Part shown: piece by piece, positions 49,237 through 57,708 of the stretch | How the letters are laid out: each line of letters opens with the position of its first letter | How positions within the stretch are numbered: the stretch's first letter is position 1 | From: CAWJFP01 sp963842155 | GTDB lineage: Bacteria; Pseudomonadota; Alphaproteobacteria; JACZXZ01 | Length of the DNA: 64,000 nt | NCBI GenBank assembly: GCA_963842155.1 | Contig: CAWJFP010000028.1 | Location: forward strand, 73,074 to 137,073 | Direction of reading: 5' to 3' | The notes under the pieces: model-generated | Database searches by the model: none | What the model was told of the DNA's origin: nothing | Seen by the model: the letters and a program-made list of their open reading frames with translations, nothing else | Program-made: the position numbers and the translations under genes

Positions 49237-50373
49237 TTACTTGGGCAAGGGCGCGGGATTGTCGGAGAGGCTACGCAAATAGGCGACCACCGCCGCGCGT
49301 TCCTTTACGTCCTTGATGCCGGCGAAGATCATCTTCGTGCCGGGAGCGAACTTCCGCGGGTCCTCGAGCCATTGGTTCAGGCGGTCGTAGGTCCAATTGC
49401 CGCCCAGCGCCTTCAGCGCGTCGGAATAATTATAGTCCGTGTCCTTGATCACCGGGGCATCGACGACGCCCCAGAGGTCCGGTCCGACCTTCGCGGCCCC
49501 GCCCTTGGTGAAATTGTGGCAGAGCTGACAGGGACGGGTCTGGTTCTTGCCTTCATCGGGATTGGCCGCGGCCACGAGCTTGACGAAATCGGAAGCGCCG
49601 CCTGCCGCGGTTGCGGCGGCTGCCGGCTGAGCGGGCGCCGGGGCGGCCGGCTGGGCGGGCGTTTGCGTCGCCGGCGCGGCCTTGGGCGCTTGAGCCGTCT
49701 GCTGGCTGGGCGCGGGGTGCGCCGCGGGGGTGGTCGCCGCCGGCCCGGAAGCCATGGGAGCGGTCCCCGGCTTCGCGGCCGCCTGGGCCGGCGCGGCAGC
49801 CTGGCCGGCCGGTGCCGCCGCCGCGGCGGGCGGCGCCTTCGGCAGGGGCTGCGGGTTGTCGCTCAGCGTATTGAGATAGGCCACCACGTCCGCCCGGTCC
49901 TGCTCGTTGTCGAGGCCGGGAAAGGTCATCTTGGTGCCGGGCAGAAAAGCTTGCGGCTTGGTGAGGAATTGATTGAGCTCGTCGAAGTTCCAGCTGCCGC
50001 CCAGCGCCTTCATGGCATCGGAATAGGCGAAGCCCGCCTCATGGGCGCGCGGGGCACCGATGATGCCCCAGAGGTTGGGGCCGATACGGGCCGGCTGACC
50101 CTTCTGGAGGGTGTGGCAGGCCAGGCATTTCCCGGCGACGGACTTGCCGTTGCCGATATTCGCCTTGGCGAGATAGACGCTGAAGGGCTCCGCCTTGGCG
50201 GGCGCCGCCGCCGCGCCCGGCGCGGCCTCGCCGGCGCCGCCCGGGATGGCGATCGCCGGCTTCTCGATCTCGGAGCTCGGCAGCAGGATCCCGCCCAGAT
50301 GGCCGATCACGGTGACGATCAGGATGCTCATCAGCACCGCGCCGACGATCTTGTTCACCTCGAACGTATCCAT
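49237..50373 (-). CDS. Membrane-anchored c-type cytochrome with two haem domains
   Basis: The 378-aa protein has an N-terminal membrane anchor (IVGAVLMSILIVTVIGHLGG, residues 9-28) and two homologous class I cytochrome c domains. The first has haem site CLACH with ligand-side Met in PGTKMTFPG; the second has CQLCH with PGTKMIFAG. An 80-residue Ala/Pro/Gln linker joins them. Single-domain CycM-like proteins at this position next to kdsB are common in Alphaproteobacteria, so this is a duplication-fusion. A role between the bc1 complex and oxidases is inference. Confidence 0.9.
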   Translation of the reverse strand: MDTFEVNKIVGAVLMSILIVTVIGHLGGILLPSSEIEKPAIAIPGGAGEAAPGAAAAPAKAEPFSVYLAKANIGNGKSVAGKCLACHTLQKGQPARIGPNLWGIIGAPRAHEAGFAYSDAMKALGGSWNFDELNQFLTKPQAFLPGTKMTFPGLDNEQDRADVVAYLNTLSDNPQPLPKAPPAAAAAPAGQAAAPAQAAAKPGTAPMASGPAATTPAAHPAPSQQTAQAPKAAPATQTPAQPAAPAPAQPAAAATAAGGASDFVKLVAAANPDEGKNQTRPCQLCHNFTKGGAAKVGPDLWGVVDAPVIKDTDYNYSDALKALGGNWTYDRLNQWLEDPRKFAPGTKMIFAGIKDVKERAAVVAYLRSLSDNPAPLPK

Positions 50374-50607
50374 GCGATCCCCTTGGATGGCCAACAAGTC
50401 GCGCGAGCGGCGCGGAGCCCTTGCGGCGGGCGCCCGCGCAAGCCCCTCCCCCGGCGTCGATAAATCGATTCCGCTCCGCGGGCAACGGTTATATGGTCCT
50501 GGCGGCCCGGCGTCATCCTGGATTCCGCCCGCGCCGAGCCAGGAAGCGCGGCAAAATGTCGCAAGAAATCCGCGTTTTTGGCCCAGACCCCCGCTTTTGC
50601 CGATGGA

Positions 50608-51354
50608 ATGAGCAAGCCCGCCAATCCCATCATCGTCATCCCCGCGCGCCTGGGCGCAAGCCGGCTACCGGGAAAGCCGCTCGCCGATATCGCGGGCGAG
50701 CCCATGATCCTTCATGTCTGGCGCCGCGCGCGCGCGGCCGATGTCGGGCCGGTCGTGGTGGCGGCCGCCGAGCCCGAGATCGCGCGCGTCATCGAGGATG
50801 CCGGCGGCCGCGCGCTGCTCACGCGCGCCGACCACGCGACGGGCTCCGACCGGGTCTTCGAGGCCGTCGAGCAGCTCGACCCCAGGGGCGCGCATGATGT
50901 CGTGATCAACCTGCAGGGCGATCTGCCGACGATCGAGCCCGCGACCATCCGCGCGGTCCTGGAGCCGCTCGCCGAGCCCGCGGTCGACATCGCGACCCTG
51001 GCCGCGCTCATCACGCGCGCCGAAGAGCGCAGCGACCCCAACGTGGTGAAGCCGGTCATCGCATTCTTCCCCGGCGGGCGAATCGGCCGCGCGCTCTATT
51101 TCAGCCGCGCCAGCGTACCCGCGGGCGAAGGGCCGCTCTACCACCATATCGGGCTCTATGCCTATCGCCGCGCGGCGCTCGCGCGCTTCGTCCGATTGCC
51201 GCGCGGCACGCTCGAGGCGCGCGAGCGGCTGGAGCAGCTCCGCGCGCTCGAGGCCGGCATGCGCATCGACTTGGCGCTCGTTGACATGGTTCCACTCGGC
51301 GTCGATACTCCGGCCGACCTCGCGCGGGCGCGCCGGATGCTCGCACAAGGATGA
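50608..51354 (+). CDS. kdsB: 3-deoxy-manno-octulosonate cytidylyltransferase
   Basis: The 248-aa enzyme has IIVIPARLGASRLPGKPLAD at the N-terminus, VVINLQGDLPTIEPATIRAV near residue 97 and HHIGLYAYRRAALARFV near 180. It activates Kdo as CMP-Kdo for lipid A-core assembly, marking a Gram-negative outer membrane. ATG 50608 gives the family start; ATG 50578 would add ten residues. The stop overlaps the pheA start by four bases (ATGA). Confidence 0.93.
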   Translation: MSKPANPIIVIPARLGASRLPGKPLADIAGEPMILHVWRRARAADVGPVVVAAAEPEIARVIEDAGGRALLTRADHATGSDRVFEAVEQLDPRGAHDVVINLQGDLPTIEPATIRAVLEPLAEPAVDIATLAALITRAEERSDPNVVKPVIAFFPGGRIGRALYFSRASVPAGEGPLYHHIGLYAYRRAALARFVRLPRGTLEARERLEQLRALEAGMRIDLALVDMVPLGVDTPADLARARRMLAQG

Positions 51355-52325
51355 CGGGCGAGGTCGTCGCGCGCGGGGCGGGGACGCGGCCGCGTCGGGA
51401 AAGGCGCCTTGTGGAATCGCAAGCTGCATCGAGAGCCAAGCGAGAGCCGGCGGCGGCGAAAGGCGACCCCGACCGCCTCATCGCCTTTCAGGGCGCGCCC
51501 GGCGCCAATTCCGACATGGCCTGCCGCGCCGTCTTCCCCGAGCTCGGCAGCCTGGCTTGCGAGAGCTTCGAAGACACCTTCGCCGCAGTGCGCGAGGGGC
51601 GCGCGCGCTACGCCATGATCCCGATCGAGAACTCGGTGGCGGGGCGCGTCGCCGACATCCACCATCTGCTGCCGGATTCGGGCCTCCATATCATCGCCGA
51701 GCATTTCCAGCGGGTGAACCATTATTTGCTGGCGCCCAAGGACGCGCGGCTCGAGGACATCAAGGCCGTGCACAGCCATGTCCATGCGCTCAATCAATGC
51801 CGCAACCTGATCGCGCGCTACGGGCTCAAGGCGGTTGCGCATCTCGACACCGCGGGCGCGGCGCGCGACATCGCCGCGGCGGGCGACAAGACGCAAGCCG
51901 CGATCGCCTCGCCGCTCGCGGGCGAGATCTATGGCCTCGCTACCCTCCTTCCCAATGTCGAGGACGCGCAGCACAACACCACGCGCTTCATCGTCATGGC
52001 GCGTGAGCCGGTCGATCCCAATCCGGCGCGCGGGCCCGTGGTCACCAGCTTCGTCTTCAACGTGCGCAACGTCCCGGCCGCGCTCTACAAGGCGCTCGGC
52101 GGCTTCGCCACCAACAATGTCAACATGACCAAGCTCGAGAGCTACATGCTCGGCGGCCGCTTCACGGCGACGCAGTTCTACGCCGACGTCGAAGGCCATC
52201 CGAGCGAGCGTCGCCTGGCATTGGCACTCGAGGAGCTGCGCTTCTTCAGCACGAGCTTCAGCATCCTCGGCGTCTATCCCGCGCATCCCTACCGCTTCCA
52301 GTCGGAGCTGCAGGCGGCGAAATAG
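51351..52325 (+). CDS. pheA: Prephenate dehydratase
   Basis: The 324-aa monofunctional enzyme has a catalytic domain (IAFQGAPGANSDMACRAVFP, IPIENSVAGRVADIHHLLP, DNTTRF-type motif as HNTTRFIVMA) and a C-terminal ACT domain from about residue 230 with NVNMTKLESYMLGGRF, the Phe-binding region. It converts prephenate to phenylpyruvate. The first 40 residues are basic and weakly conserved, so a downstream start is possible, but the ATGA overlap with kdsB favours 51351. Confidence 0.92.
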   Translation: MTGEVVARGAGTRPRRERRLVESQAASRAKREPAAAKGDPDRLIAFQGAPGANSDMACRAVFPELGSLACESFEDTFAAVREGRARYAMIPIENSVAGRVADIHHLLPDSGLHIIAEHFQRVNHYLLAPKDARLEDIKAVHSHVHALNQCRNLIARYGLKAVAHLDTAGAARDIAAAGDKTQAAIASPLAGEIYGLATLLPNVEDAQHNTTRFIVMAREPVDPNPARGPVVTSFVFNVRNVPAALYKALGGFATNNVNMTKLESYMLGGRFTATQFYADVEGHPSERRLALALEELRFFSTSFSILGVYPAHPYRFQSELQAAK

Positions 52326-52332
52326 GCGCGCG

Positions 52333-53289
52333 TCACTCCCTTCCGAGCCAGCTTTCGATCAGCCGCCGCGCGATGGCGACCCTGGGCGGCAGGCGGAATG
52401 CGTCGTCCTCCGTGCTCGCAATCAGCCCGGCGCGATCGAACCAGCGCGCGTCCTCAAGCTCGTCGCGGTTCACCTTAAGCTCGGTCGTGGCGGCCTCGGC
52501 ATGGAAGCCGAGCATGAGCGAGCCGGGGAAGGGCCAGGGCTGCGAGGAGTGGTAGCGCACCTCGCGGACGCGGACGCCCGTCTCTTCGAAGACCTCGCGC
52601 GCAACGGCCTCCTCAAGGCTCTCGCCCGGCTCGACAAAGCCGGCGAGCGCGGAATGAAAGCCGCGCGGCCATGCCGCCTGGCGGCCGAGCAGGCAGCGCT
52701 CGCCGTCGCTCACCAGCATGATCACCACCGGGTCGGTGCGCGGGAAGGCCACCGCGCCGCAGGTCGGATCGCCGCAGCGGCGCTGATGGCCCGCCTCGAA
52801 GCTCTTCGTGGGGGCGCCGCAGACCCCGCAAAAACGATGGCGCGCATGCCAATACATCAGGCCGCGCGCGTAAGCGAGGATTGCCGCCTCGCGGCGGCCG
52901 AGAAGGGGTCCCTGGCGCCTCAGATCAGCGAATTCGCCGCCGCCGAAGAGCCCGCTCGCCTGGCTCGGATCCGCGATGGCCGAAAGATCGACGGCGAAAT
53001 AGGCGGCATCCTCCTCGAGCCCGAGGAAAGCCACCGCGGCGCCGATCGCGTCCTTCCCATTGCGCAGCAGCGCCGTCACCGGCCGGCCGAGCTCGGCCAC
53101 CGACGGCAGCGCCGGAAGCAACGGCTCGCCCGGCGCGCTGGGCGCCACGAACAGATTATGGTCACGCCAAAGCGCGACCACGCGGCTTCGCGGATCGCCG
53201 AGTCGCGCCGCGATCCAGGCCTCGTCCGCGCGCAGATGGCTCACCCGGTCGAGGCCGCTGCCGGCGTAGAAATTGACGCGCGCGCCCAT
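52333..53289 (-). CDS. nudC: NAD+ diphosphatase NudC (Nudix)
   Basis: The 318-aa protein has a zinc ribbon (CGVCG about residue 152, CGDPTC about 170), the Nudix box GESLEEAVAREVFEETGVRV near 217, and the NADH-specific SQPWPFPGSLMLGFH just after. It hydrolyses NAD(H) and can remove NAD caps from RNA. The start at 53289 gives the family length; the open frame continues upstream across the SRP RNA gene, which is a shadow. Convergent with pheA. Confidence 0.92.
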   Translation of the reverse strand: MGARVNFYAGSGLDRVSHLRADEAWIAARLGDPRSRVVALWRDHNLFVAPSAPGEPLLPALPSVAELGRPVTALLRNGKDAIGAAVAFLGLEEDAAYFAVDLSAIADPSQASGLFGGGEFADLRRQGPLLGRREAAILAYARGLMYWHARHRFCGVCGAPTKSFEAGHQRRCGDPTCGAVAFPRTDPVVIMLVSDGERCLLGRQAAWPRGFHSALAGFVEPGESLEEAVAREVFEETGVRVREVRYHSSQPWPFPGSLMLGFHAEAATTELKVNRDELEDARWFDRAGLIASTEDDAFRLPPRVAIARRLIESWLGRE

Positions 53290-53397
53290 CGGCCCGACCC
53301 TGGCATGAGAGGCGTCGGCGCGCAATCGCCCGGCGGCTTCTCGCCGCGGCGGCCTATGGCTTGCGACTTTTCTTGCGCGTCCGCGCGGCAAAGCTGA

Positions 53398-53403
53398 TAT
53401 AGT
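53398..53403 (+). promoter_or_regulatory. -10 element of the ffs promoter
   Basis: TATAGT at 53398-53403 lies 8 bases before the predicted first base of the SRP RNA (53411). A weak TTGCGC at 53373-53378 would be the -35 with a long 19-base spacer. Confidence 0.5.
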
Positions 53404-53410
53404 GATACAC

Positions 53411-53488
53411 GGGAGGTTGGCGGTGGACGGGTCTCTCGCCAACCCGGTCAGGTCCGGAAGGAAGCAGCCGTAACGAGTTGGGCCCGGG
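53411..53488 (+). ncRNA. ffs: Bacterial SRP RNA (4.5S), 3' end missing
   Basis: The conserved domain IV core GGTCAGGTCCGGAAGGAAGC with the following AGCCGTAA identifies SRP RNA. The 5' strand GGGAGGTTGGCGG should pair with a 3' strand near CCGCCAGCCTCC, but after GGGCCCGGG (53480-53488) the sequence becomes Acidobacterial coding sequence and that arm is absent. The truncation marks the join between the two DNA sources. Confidence 0.9.
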
Positions 53489-53494
53489 CACGTT
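53484..53494. other. Probable chimeric junction
   Basis: Left of here all genes look Alphaproteobacterial, with GC-rich codon use. Right of here GC is lower, indels are far denser and genes look Acidobacterial. The boundary coincides with loss of the SRP RNA 3' arm and the sudden start of an internal part of an amidohydrolase. Position is good to about ten bases. Confidence 0.75.
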
Positions 53495-54388
53495 CTGGAT
53501 ATTTGCGTGGCGGATATCCAGGGCATTTACGGTGATCTGGAGACCGAGCTTGCGCGCGCCAAAGGATTCGTGGGGAGCAGCCAAGGCCGTGCCCAGGCTA
53601 TGCGTGACGTTCAATCCGTTTGGTTTCCAGCAGAAGGATTTCGCCGAGAAGACGGTCAAGCAAATTCAACAGGAGTTTGCGGATGGCGCGGTAGCGGTGA
53701 AAATCTGGAAGAACATTGGAATGGAACTGAAAACGCCCGATGGCCGGTACGTGATGCCCGACGATCCAGCGTTCCAGCCCATCTATCGCGAAATCGCGGC
53801 GGAGAATAAAACGCTAGTCGCGCACGTTGCCGAGCCGTCATCGTGCTGGCAGCCGCCCAACCCCGCTAGTCCCGACTACGAATACTACAAAGAAAATCCC
53901 GAGTGGTAATGTTACGGCATCCCGATCATCCGCGCAAGGAAGTGATCTTGGCGGCCCGCGATCATCTGCTCGCTGAAAATCCAAAACTAAGAGTTGTGGG
54001 CGCGCATCTGGGAAGCATGGAAACCGATGTGGACCTGATTGCGAAACGATTCGATCGCTATCCCAATTTGGGTGGATACGCGGCGCGAATGGGATATGTT
54101 CTAATGATTCAGCCGCGAGAGAAAGTGCGGAAATTCCTCATCAAATATCAGGATCGAGTGTTGTAGCCACCGACCTGGAATTCCTGAGCGACGAGCCCAC
54201 CGACGACGCTCTAAAGGAGTGGCAAGAGACCTACGCCCGAGATTGGAAGTTTTTGGCGTACCGGGGAAACGCTGCAGTACAAAAGCCGGCGAATCGAGGG
54301 GCTGAATCTGCCAGAGCGAGTGGTGCGCCGCATTTTTCACGATAATGCGGTCCGATGGATTCCGGCATCGTGCCTGTGGCGCAGGTGA
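53490..54388 (+). pseudogene. Amidohydrolase (metal-dependent hydrolase), 5' truncated and with several indels
   Basis: Fragments in changing frames line up into one protein: HVLDICVADIQGIYGDLE, then LCVTFNPFGFQQKDFAEKTV, KIWKNIGMELKTPDGRYVMP, LVAHVAEPSSCWQPPNPASP, MLRHPDHPRKEVILAARDHL, VVGAHLGSMETDVDLIAKRF and TDLEFLSDEP, ending RRIFHDNAVRWIP. The His residues in VAHVAE and VGAHLGS and the Asp in GTDLEF-type motif are amidohydrolase metal ligands. At least four indels (near 53,595, 53,908, 54,075, 54,163 and 54,260) break it. The N-terminal half is lost at the junction. Uncharacterised family, common in Acidobacteria. Confidence 0.75.
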
Positions 54389-54510
54389 CGTTTGGGGCGT
54401 TGTGGCAGACCGCCATCTGCAGCGCCATCCCTACGTTCAAGCTCTCGGAAGCCGCACCTCCGGACAGGTGATGCCGGCAGCTCTAGTCATTAGAATGTTA
54501 TCGGAAAGAT

Positions 54511-54584
54511 TGGCTGGGAGGCCTGGACTCGAACCAGGATAATCAGATCCAGATCTGATGTACTGCCAATTGTACGACCTCCCA
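54511..54584 (-). tRNA. tRNA-Gln (anticodon probably CTG), one base short
   Basis: On the minus strand TGGGAGG pairs with CCTCCCA and the T arm CCTGGTTCGAGTCCAGG is perfect; GCCA is encoded at the 3' end. The anticodon arm ATCAGATCTGGATCTGAT gives a loop of six or eight, not seven, so one base appears to be missing. CTG in that loop and the U1-A72 start of the acceptor stem indicate Gln. Total 74 bases instead of 75. Confidence 0.8.
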
Positions 54585-54816
54585 ACTGAACCGAGGACTT
54601 TGCTCTGGGCACGGTCGTACCCATCTGGTTTGGTTCTAGCGCTGTCCCGTTTGACTTGATCTACTTTAAACACGAAGCGAATATTCGTCAACCTCGCGAT
54701 CGCCCATGTCTTGATACAATTCTCACGCACTTAGGTTTTGATGTTCCGCCTGGGGGCGCCGCATTGCGACGCACGCCGGTCGTCAAACACTTCACGTTCG
54801 CGCGAAGGGATCTTTT

Positions 54817-56151
54817 GTGACCCAGAACTCAGCTTCTCCCCGGCCGCCGGCCGCCCGCACCATGAAGGTCGCCCTAGTTGGCTTCGGCACTGTGGGCCGG
54901 TCGGTCGCCAAGATTCTTTGCGCGGATCCGGCGGGTCCGCTGCGCCTGATCTCGATTTGTAATCGCAACGTGCAGAAGAAGAAGTCCCATGATCTGCCCG
55001 CGGACATCCGCTGGACCGACAGCTTTGACGAAGTGCTGGCATCCGACGCCGACATCGTGGTCGAGCTCATCGGAGGCCTCGAGCCTGCCGGTACGCTGAT
55101 TCGCCGCGCGCTGGGCGCCGGCAAATCCGTGGTGACCGCCAACAAGCTGCTGATCGCCGAATCCGGGCCCGAGCTGATCGAGCTCGCGGCCGCGTCAGGC
55201 CAACGAATTGAGTTTGGCGCATCCGTCGCCGGCGGCATTCCCGCGATCATGGGCATCGAGCAGGGGCTGGCGGGCGACCGCCTGTTTCAGATTCAGGGAA
55301 TTCTCAACGGCACCTGCAACTACATCCTCACGCAGATGGAAGCGCACGGAGCGAGCTTCGCCACCGCGCTGGCCGAAGCCCAGAAGCTGGGCTTCGCCGA
55401 GGCCGACCCATCGAGCGACATCGACGGCATCGACGCGCGGGCAAAATTGGTGATCCTTACTCAGGCCGGCCTGCACATACGCGTCCGCGCCGAGCAAATT
55501 CCCTGCCGGCCCATTTCCACCATCGAAGCGGTGGACTTCGCCTACGCGCACGACCTGAGCTGCACCATTCGCCAAATCTCGTCTGCGAAGAAAGTTTCTT
55601 CCACCACGGGCGAACGCGGCAAACTTTTTGCCGCGGTCCAGCCCGCGCTGGTGCCGCTGACCTCGTTGATTGCCCACGTGGAAGGTGGCCGAAACCTGGT
55701 GGCGTCCACCGGCGAATTTTCTGGTCAGATGGTTTTCTCCGGCTTCGGCGCCGGCGGAGATCCCACCGCGGTCGCCGTGGTCTCCGATCTCATCGCGATT
55801 GCCAACAACAGCGGCGCTGCTGCGCCGCGGGTGCCTGCAGTCATCGAAATTCCCGAAGCCGTCAGCGGAGACTTCACCGTGCGCCACTACCTGCGCCTGG
55901 TAATCAACGATCGCCCCGGAATTATCGCCGCGCTGGCCACGGTTCTTTCGCGCCACGGCATTAGCATCGACGCGGTCCTGCAAAAGCCCGGCTACCCGCA
56001 CTCGGCGCTTCCCTTCGTAATCACCATCGAGCCATGCAGCACGTCGTTGCTAGCTGGCGCGCTGGAGGAAATCGCGCGCATGGATTTTCACGTGCAGCCG
56101 CCGCTGCACCTGCCCATCTTCGGATTCAGCTCCGTGTCGAAGCCGGGGTAG
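54817..56151 (+). CDS. hom: Homoserine dehydrogenase
   Basis: The 444-aa enzyme has an NAD(P)-binding start (KVALVGFGTVGRSVAKIL near residue 17), substrate and catalytic segments SVVTANKLL and GILNGTCNYILTQME, with GFAEADPSSDIDGIDARAKL carrying the conserved acidic residues. A C-terminal ACT domain begins near 345 (VRHYLRLVINDRPGIIAALA). It makes homoserine from aspartate semialdehyde. The frame is intact over 1.3 kb, exceptional in this part of the window. GTG is possible at 54817; it reads ATG-equivalent as given. Downstream gap is 740 bases. Confidence 0.9.
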   Translation: MTQNSASPRPPAARTMKVALVGFGTVGRSVAKILCADPAGPLRLISICNRNVQKKKSHDLPADIRWTDSFDEVLASDADIVVELIGGLEPAGTLIRRALGAGKSVVTANKLLIAESGPELIELAAASGQRIEFGASVAGGIPAIMGIEQGLAGDRLFQIQGILNGTCNYILTQMEAHGASFATALAEAQKLGFAEADPSSDIDGIDARAKLVILTQAGLHIRVRAEQIPCRPISTIEAVDFAYAHDLSCTIRQISSAKKVSSTTGERGKLFAAVQPALVPLTSLIAHVEGGRNLVASTGEFSGQMVFSGFGAGGDPTAVAVVSDLIAIANNSGAAAPRVPAVIEIPEAVSGDFTVRHYLRLVINDRPGIIAALATVLSRHGISIDAVLQKPGYPHSALPFVITIEPCSTSLLAGALEEIARMDFHVQPPLHLPIFGFSSVSKPG

Positions 56152-56199
56152 CGGAAAGGCGGAAGCGTCGAAGCTAACGGTGAAGCAAACCGTAAGGCT

Positions 56200-56440
56200 G
56201 AGGTCAGACTGATCAATGGCAAGGTAAAACGAACGCGCGATCTTGTGCCTTGCTACTTTGATGCGTTCCAGCAGCACACGGGCCAAGAACGTATTCCGCC
56301 GGGCAGAGATGCCCAGGACTAGCAGGATGGCGACCAGCCCGGTGCAGGGGTGAAAAACATCACCGCCCAGCGATGAGCAGCACGAAGCCGGAAACGATTC
56401 TTAGATATCGCTTGGTCTGTTGCAGCGTTCTGTTCCACAT
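56200..56440 (-). pseudogene. Small PGPGW-type membrane protein, frame-broken
   Basis: On the minus strand MWNRTLQQTKRYLRIVSGFV runs into LLIAG, then VMFFTPAPGW and, in another frame, VAILLVLGISARR and RVLLERIKVARHKIARSF. This is the layout of the putative transmembrane PGPGW family: a first TM, a PGPGW turn, a second TM and a basic tail. At least two indels (near 56,362 and 56,335) break it. The exact end is uncertain. Function unknown. Confidence 0.55.
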
Positions 56441-56889
56441 GACGTACGATCCCTGGTTCGCGCTCGCCGGAAACACTTCCGGCGCTACTTCCGCAGCGAC
56501 TTCCGGTTCGGATTGGGGGACTTCCCTCTCCACGTCGACGCAATCGGTTCCGCTGACCACCGAACACCCCTCAATGCCGCAAGACTTTCAAACTTGGCAA
56601 CGGTTGCTACACTCCACTTCATTATTACGCAACGGGTATGACAAATGCTTCAACGTTGTGTGTAAAATCTGGGTCAACTGCGCGTCTCAATTCTTTTTCG
56701 GGATTCGGCTGCACTTCTGCATTTATCCTAGCACGCGCGTTTCCAAGCCAGCGGGCCGCTTGCCGTAGTCGCCAACACTGCCGATAATAGGCTTCGCTGC
56801 GAACTGCCAACCGCCCTGCTGGCTACGGCGGATTGCGGCGAGCTGCTGCAATTATCGTTGGGAAAAATTCCCAGGATTGGGGAGTAGAC
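56441..56889. other. Gap before the adenosine-specific kinase gene
   Basis: About 450 bases with no convincing gene. A plus-strand open frame (56373-56768) is unlike any protein I know and overlaps the PGPGW gene. AT-rich stretches near 56,600-56,720 may contain promoters but no clear -35/-10 pair stands out. Confidence 0.4.
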
Positions 56890-57372
56890 ATGGATTTGCA
56901 AACGGTACGAATGGAAATTCCCGAAGGCGCCAACCTGATTCTAGGGCACGCCCACTTTATTAAGACCGCGGAAGATCTCTACGAGGTGATGGTCAATACC
57001 GTGCCCGGCGCAAAGTTCGCCGTGGCCTTCAACGAAGCGTCCGGTCCCTGCCTCACGCGCATCGAAGCCAACGACGACGATCTTCGCCGCGCCGCCACCG
57101 CCAACGCCCGAGCGATCGGCGCCGGACACATCTTCGTGCTACTGATCCGCCAAGCTTATCCGATCAACGTGCTGGGCCGGGTCCGCGATTGCTTCGAGGT
57201 GTGCACCATTCACTGCGCCACGGCGAACCCAGTGGAAGTGATCGTCGCGCAGACCGCGCAAGGCCGCGGGATCGTCGGGGTAATCGACGGCTCGTCTCCC
57301 GCCGGGGTAGAAGGTCCCGAAGACGCGAAGCTGCGCCACGAATTCGTACGCAAGATTGGCTACAAACTGTAG
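56890..57372 (+). CDS. Adenosine-specific kinase family protein
   Basis: The 160-aa protein matches the small adenosine-specific kinase family first studied in archaea: GHAHFIKTAEDLYEVMVNTV, KFAVAFNEASGPCLTRIEAN, HIFVLLIRQAYPINVLGRVR and RGIVGVIDGSSPAGVEGPED. It is not related to ribokinase-type adenosine kinases. The ATG 56890 follows GGGGAGTAGAC. The frame is intact. The physiological role in bacteria is uncertain. Confidence 0.85.
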   Translation: MDLQTVRMEIPEGANLILGHAHFIKTAEDLYEVMVNTVPGAKFAVAFNEASGPCLTRIEANDDDLRRAATANARAIGAGHIFVLLIRQAYPINVLGRVRDCFEVCTIHCATANPVEVIVAQTAQGRGIVGVIDGSSPAGVEGPEDAKLRHEFVRKIGYKL

Positions 57373-57708
57373 GGGCGACGCGACCCGCCATCCGGAGGCG
57401 CTATGCGCCAGTCCCGTACGCTGGAAGCCGGTGGAAATTGGTCCGAGATTTAACGTTTCGTTTTGGGGCACCGGTTGGCGTTGACATCGGCTGAGACACT
57501 TTAGCTGTCGCGTTAAGAACGGGTTAGAGGAGACGCCTGACCCACAACTGGCTTCACAAATTTTGTCAGTAGACCAATGATCGGTTACGCGCTGGGACAT
57601 CAAAGAGTAACGAATCTCCCCAGAATTCCCAGGAACGGAACAGCTCACTTTGGGTTACAGTTGCGGGTGGTAGTTCTGCCTCTAATTTTCTCTCCATGCG
57701 GTGGGGTC
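57373..57708. other. Gap before the arylsulfotransferase-like gene
   Basis: No gene is supported. TTGACA occurs at 57480-57485 without a good -10 at 16-18 bases. I see no terminator. Confidence 0.4.

Noticed and set aside
49372..50463. 363-codon plus-strand open frame opposite the cytochrome gene
   Set aside because: Gly/Arg-rich shadow of the Ala/Pro-rich linker and haem domains.
56373..56768. 131-codon plus-strand open frame after hom
   Set aside because: No recognisable domain, mixed composition, and it overlaps the better-supported PGPGW protein on the other strand.
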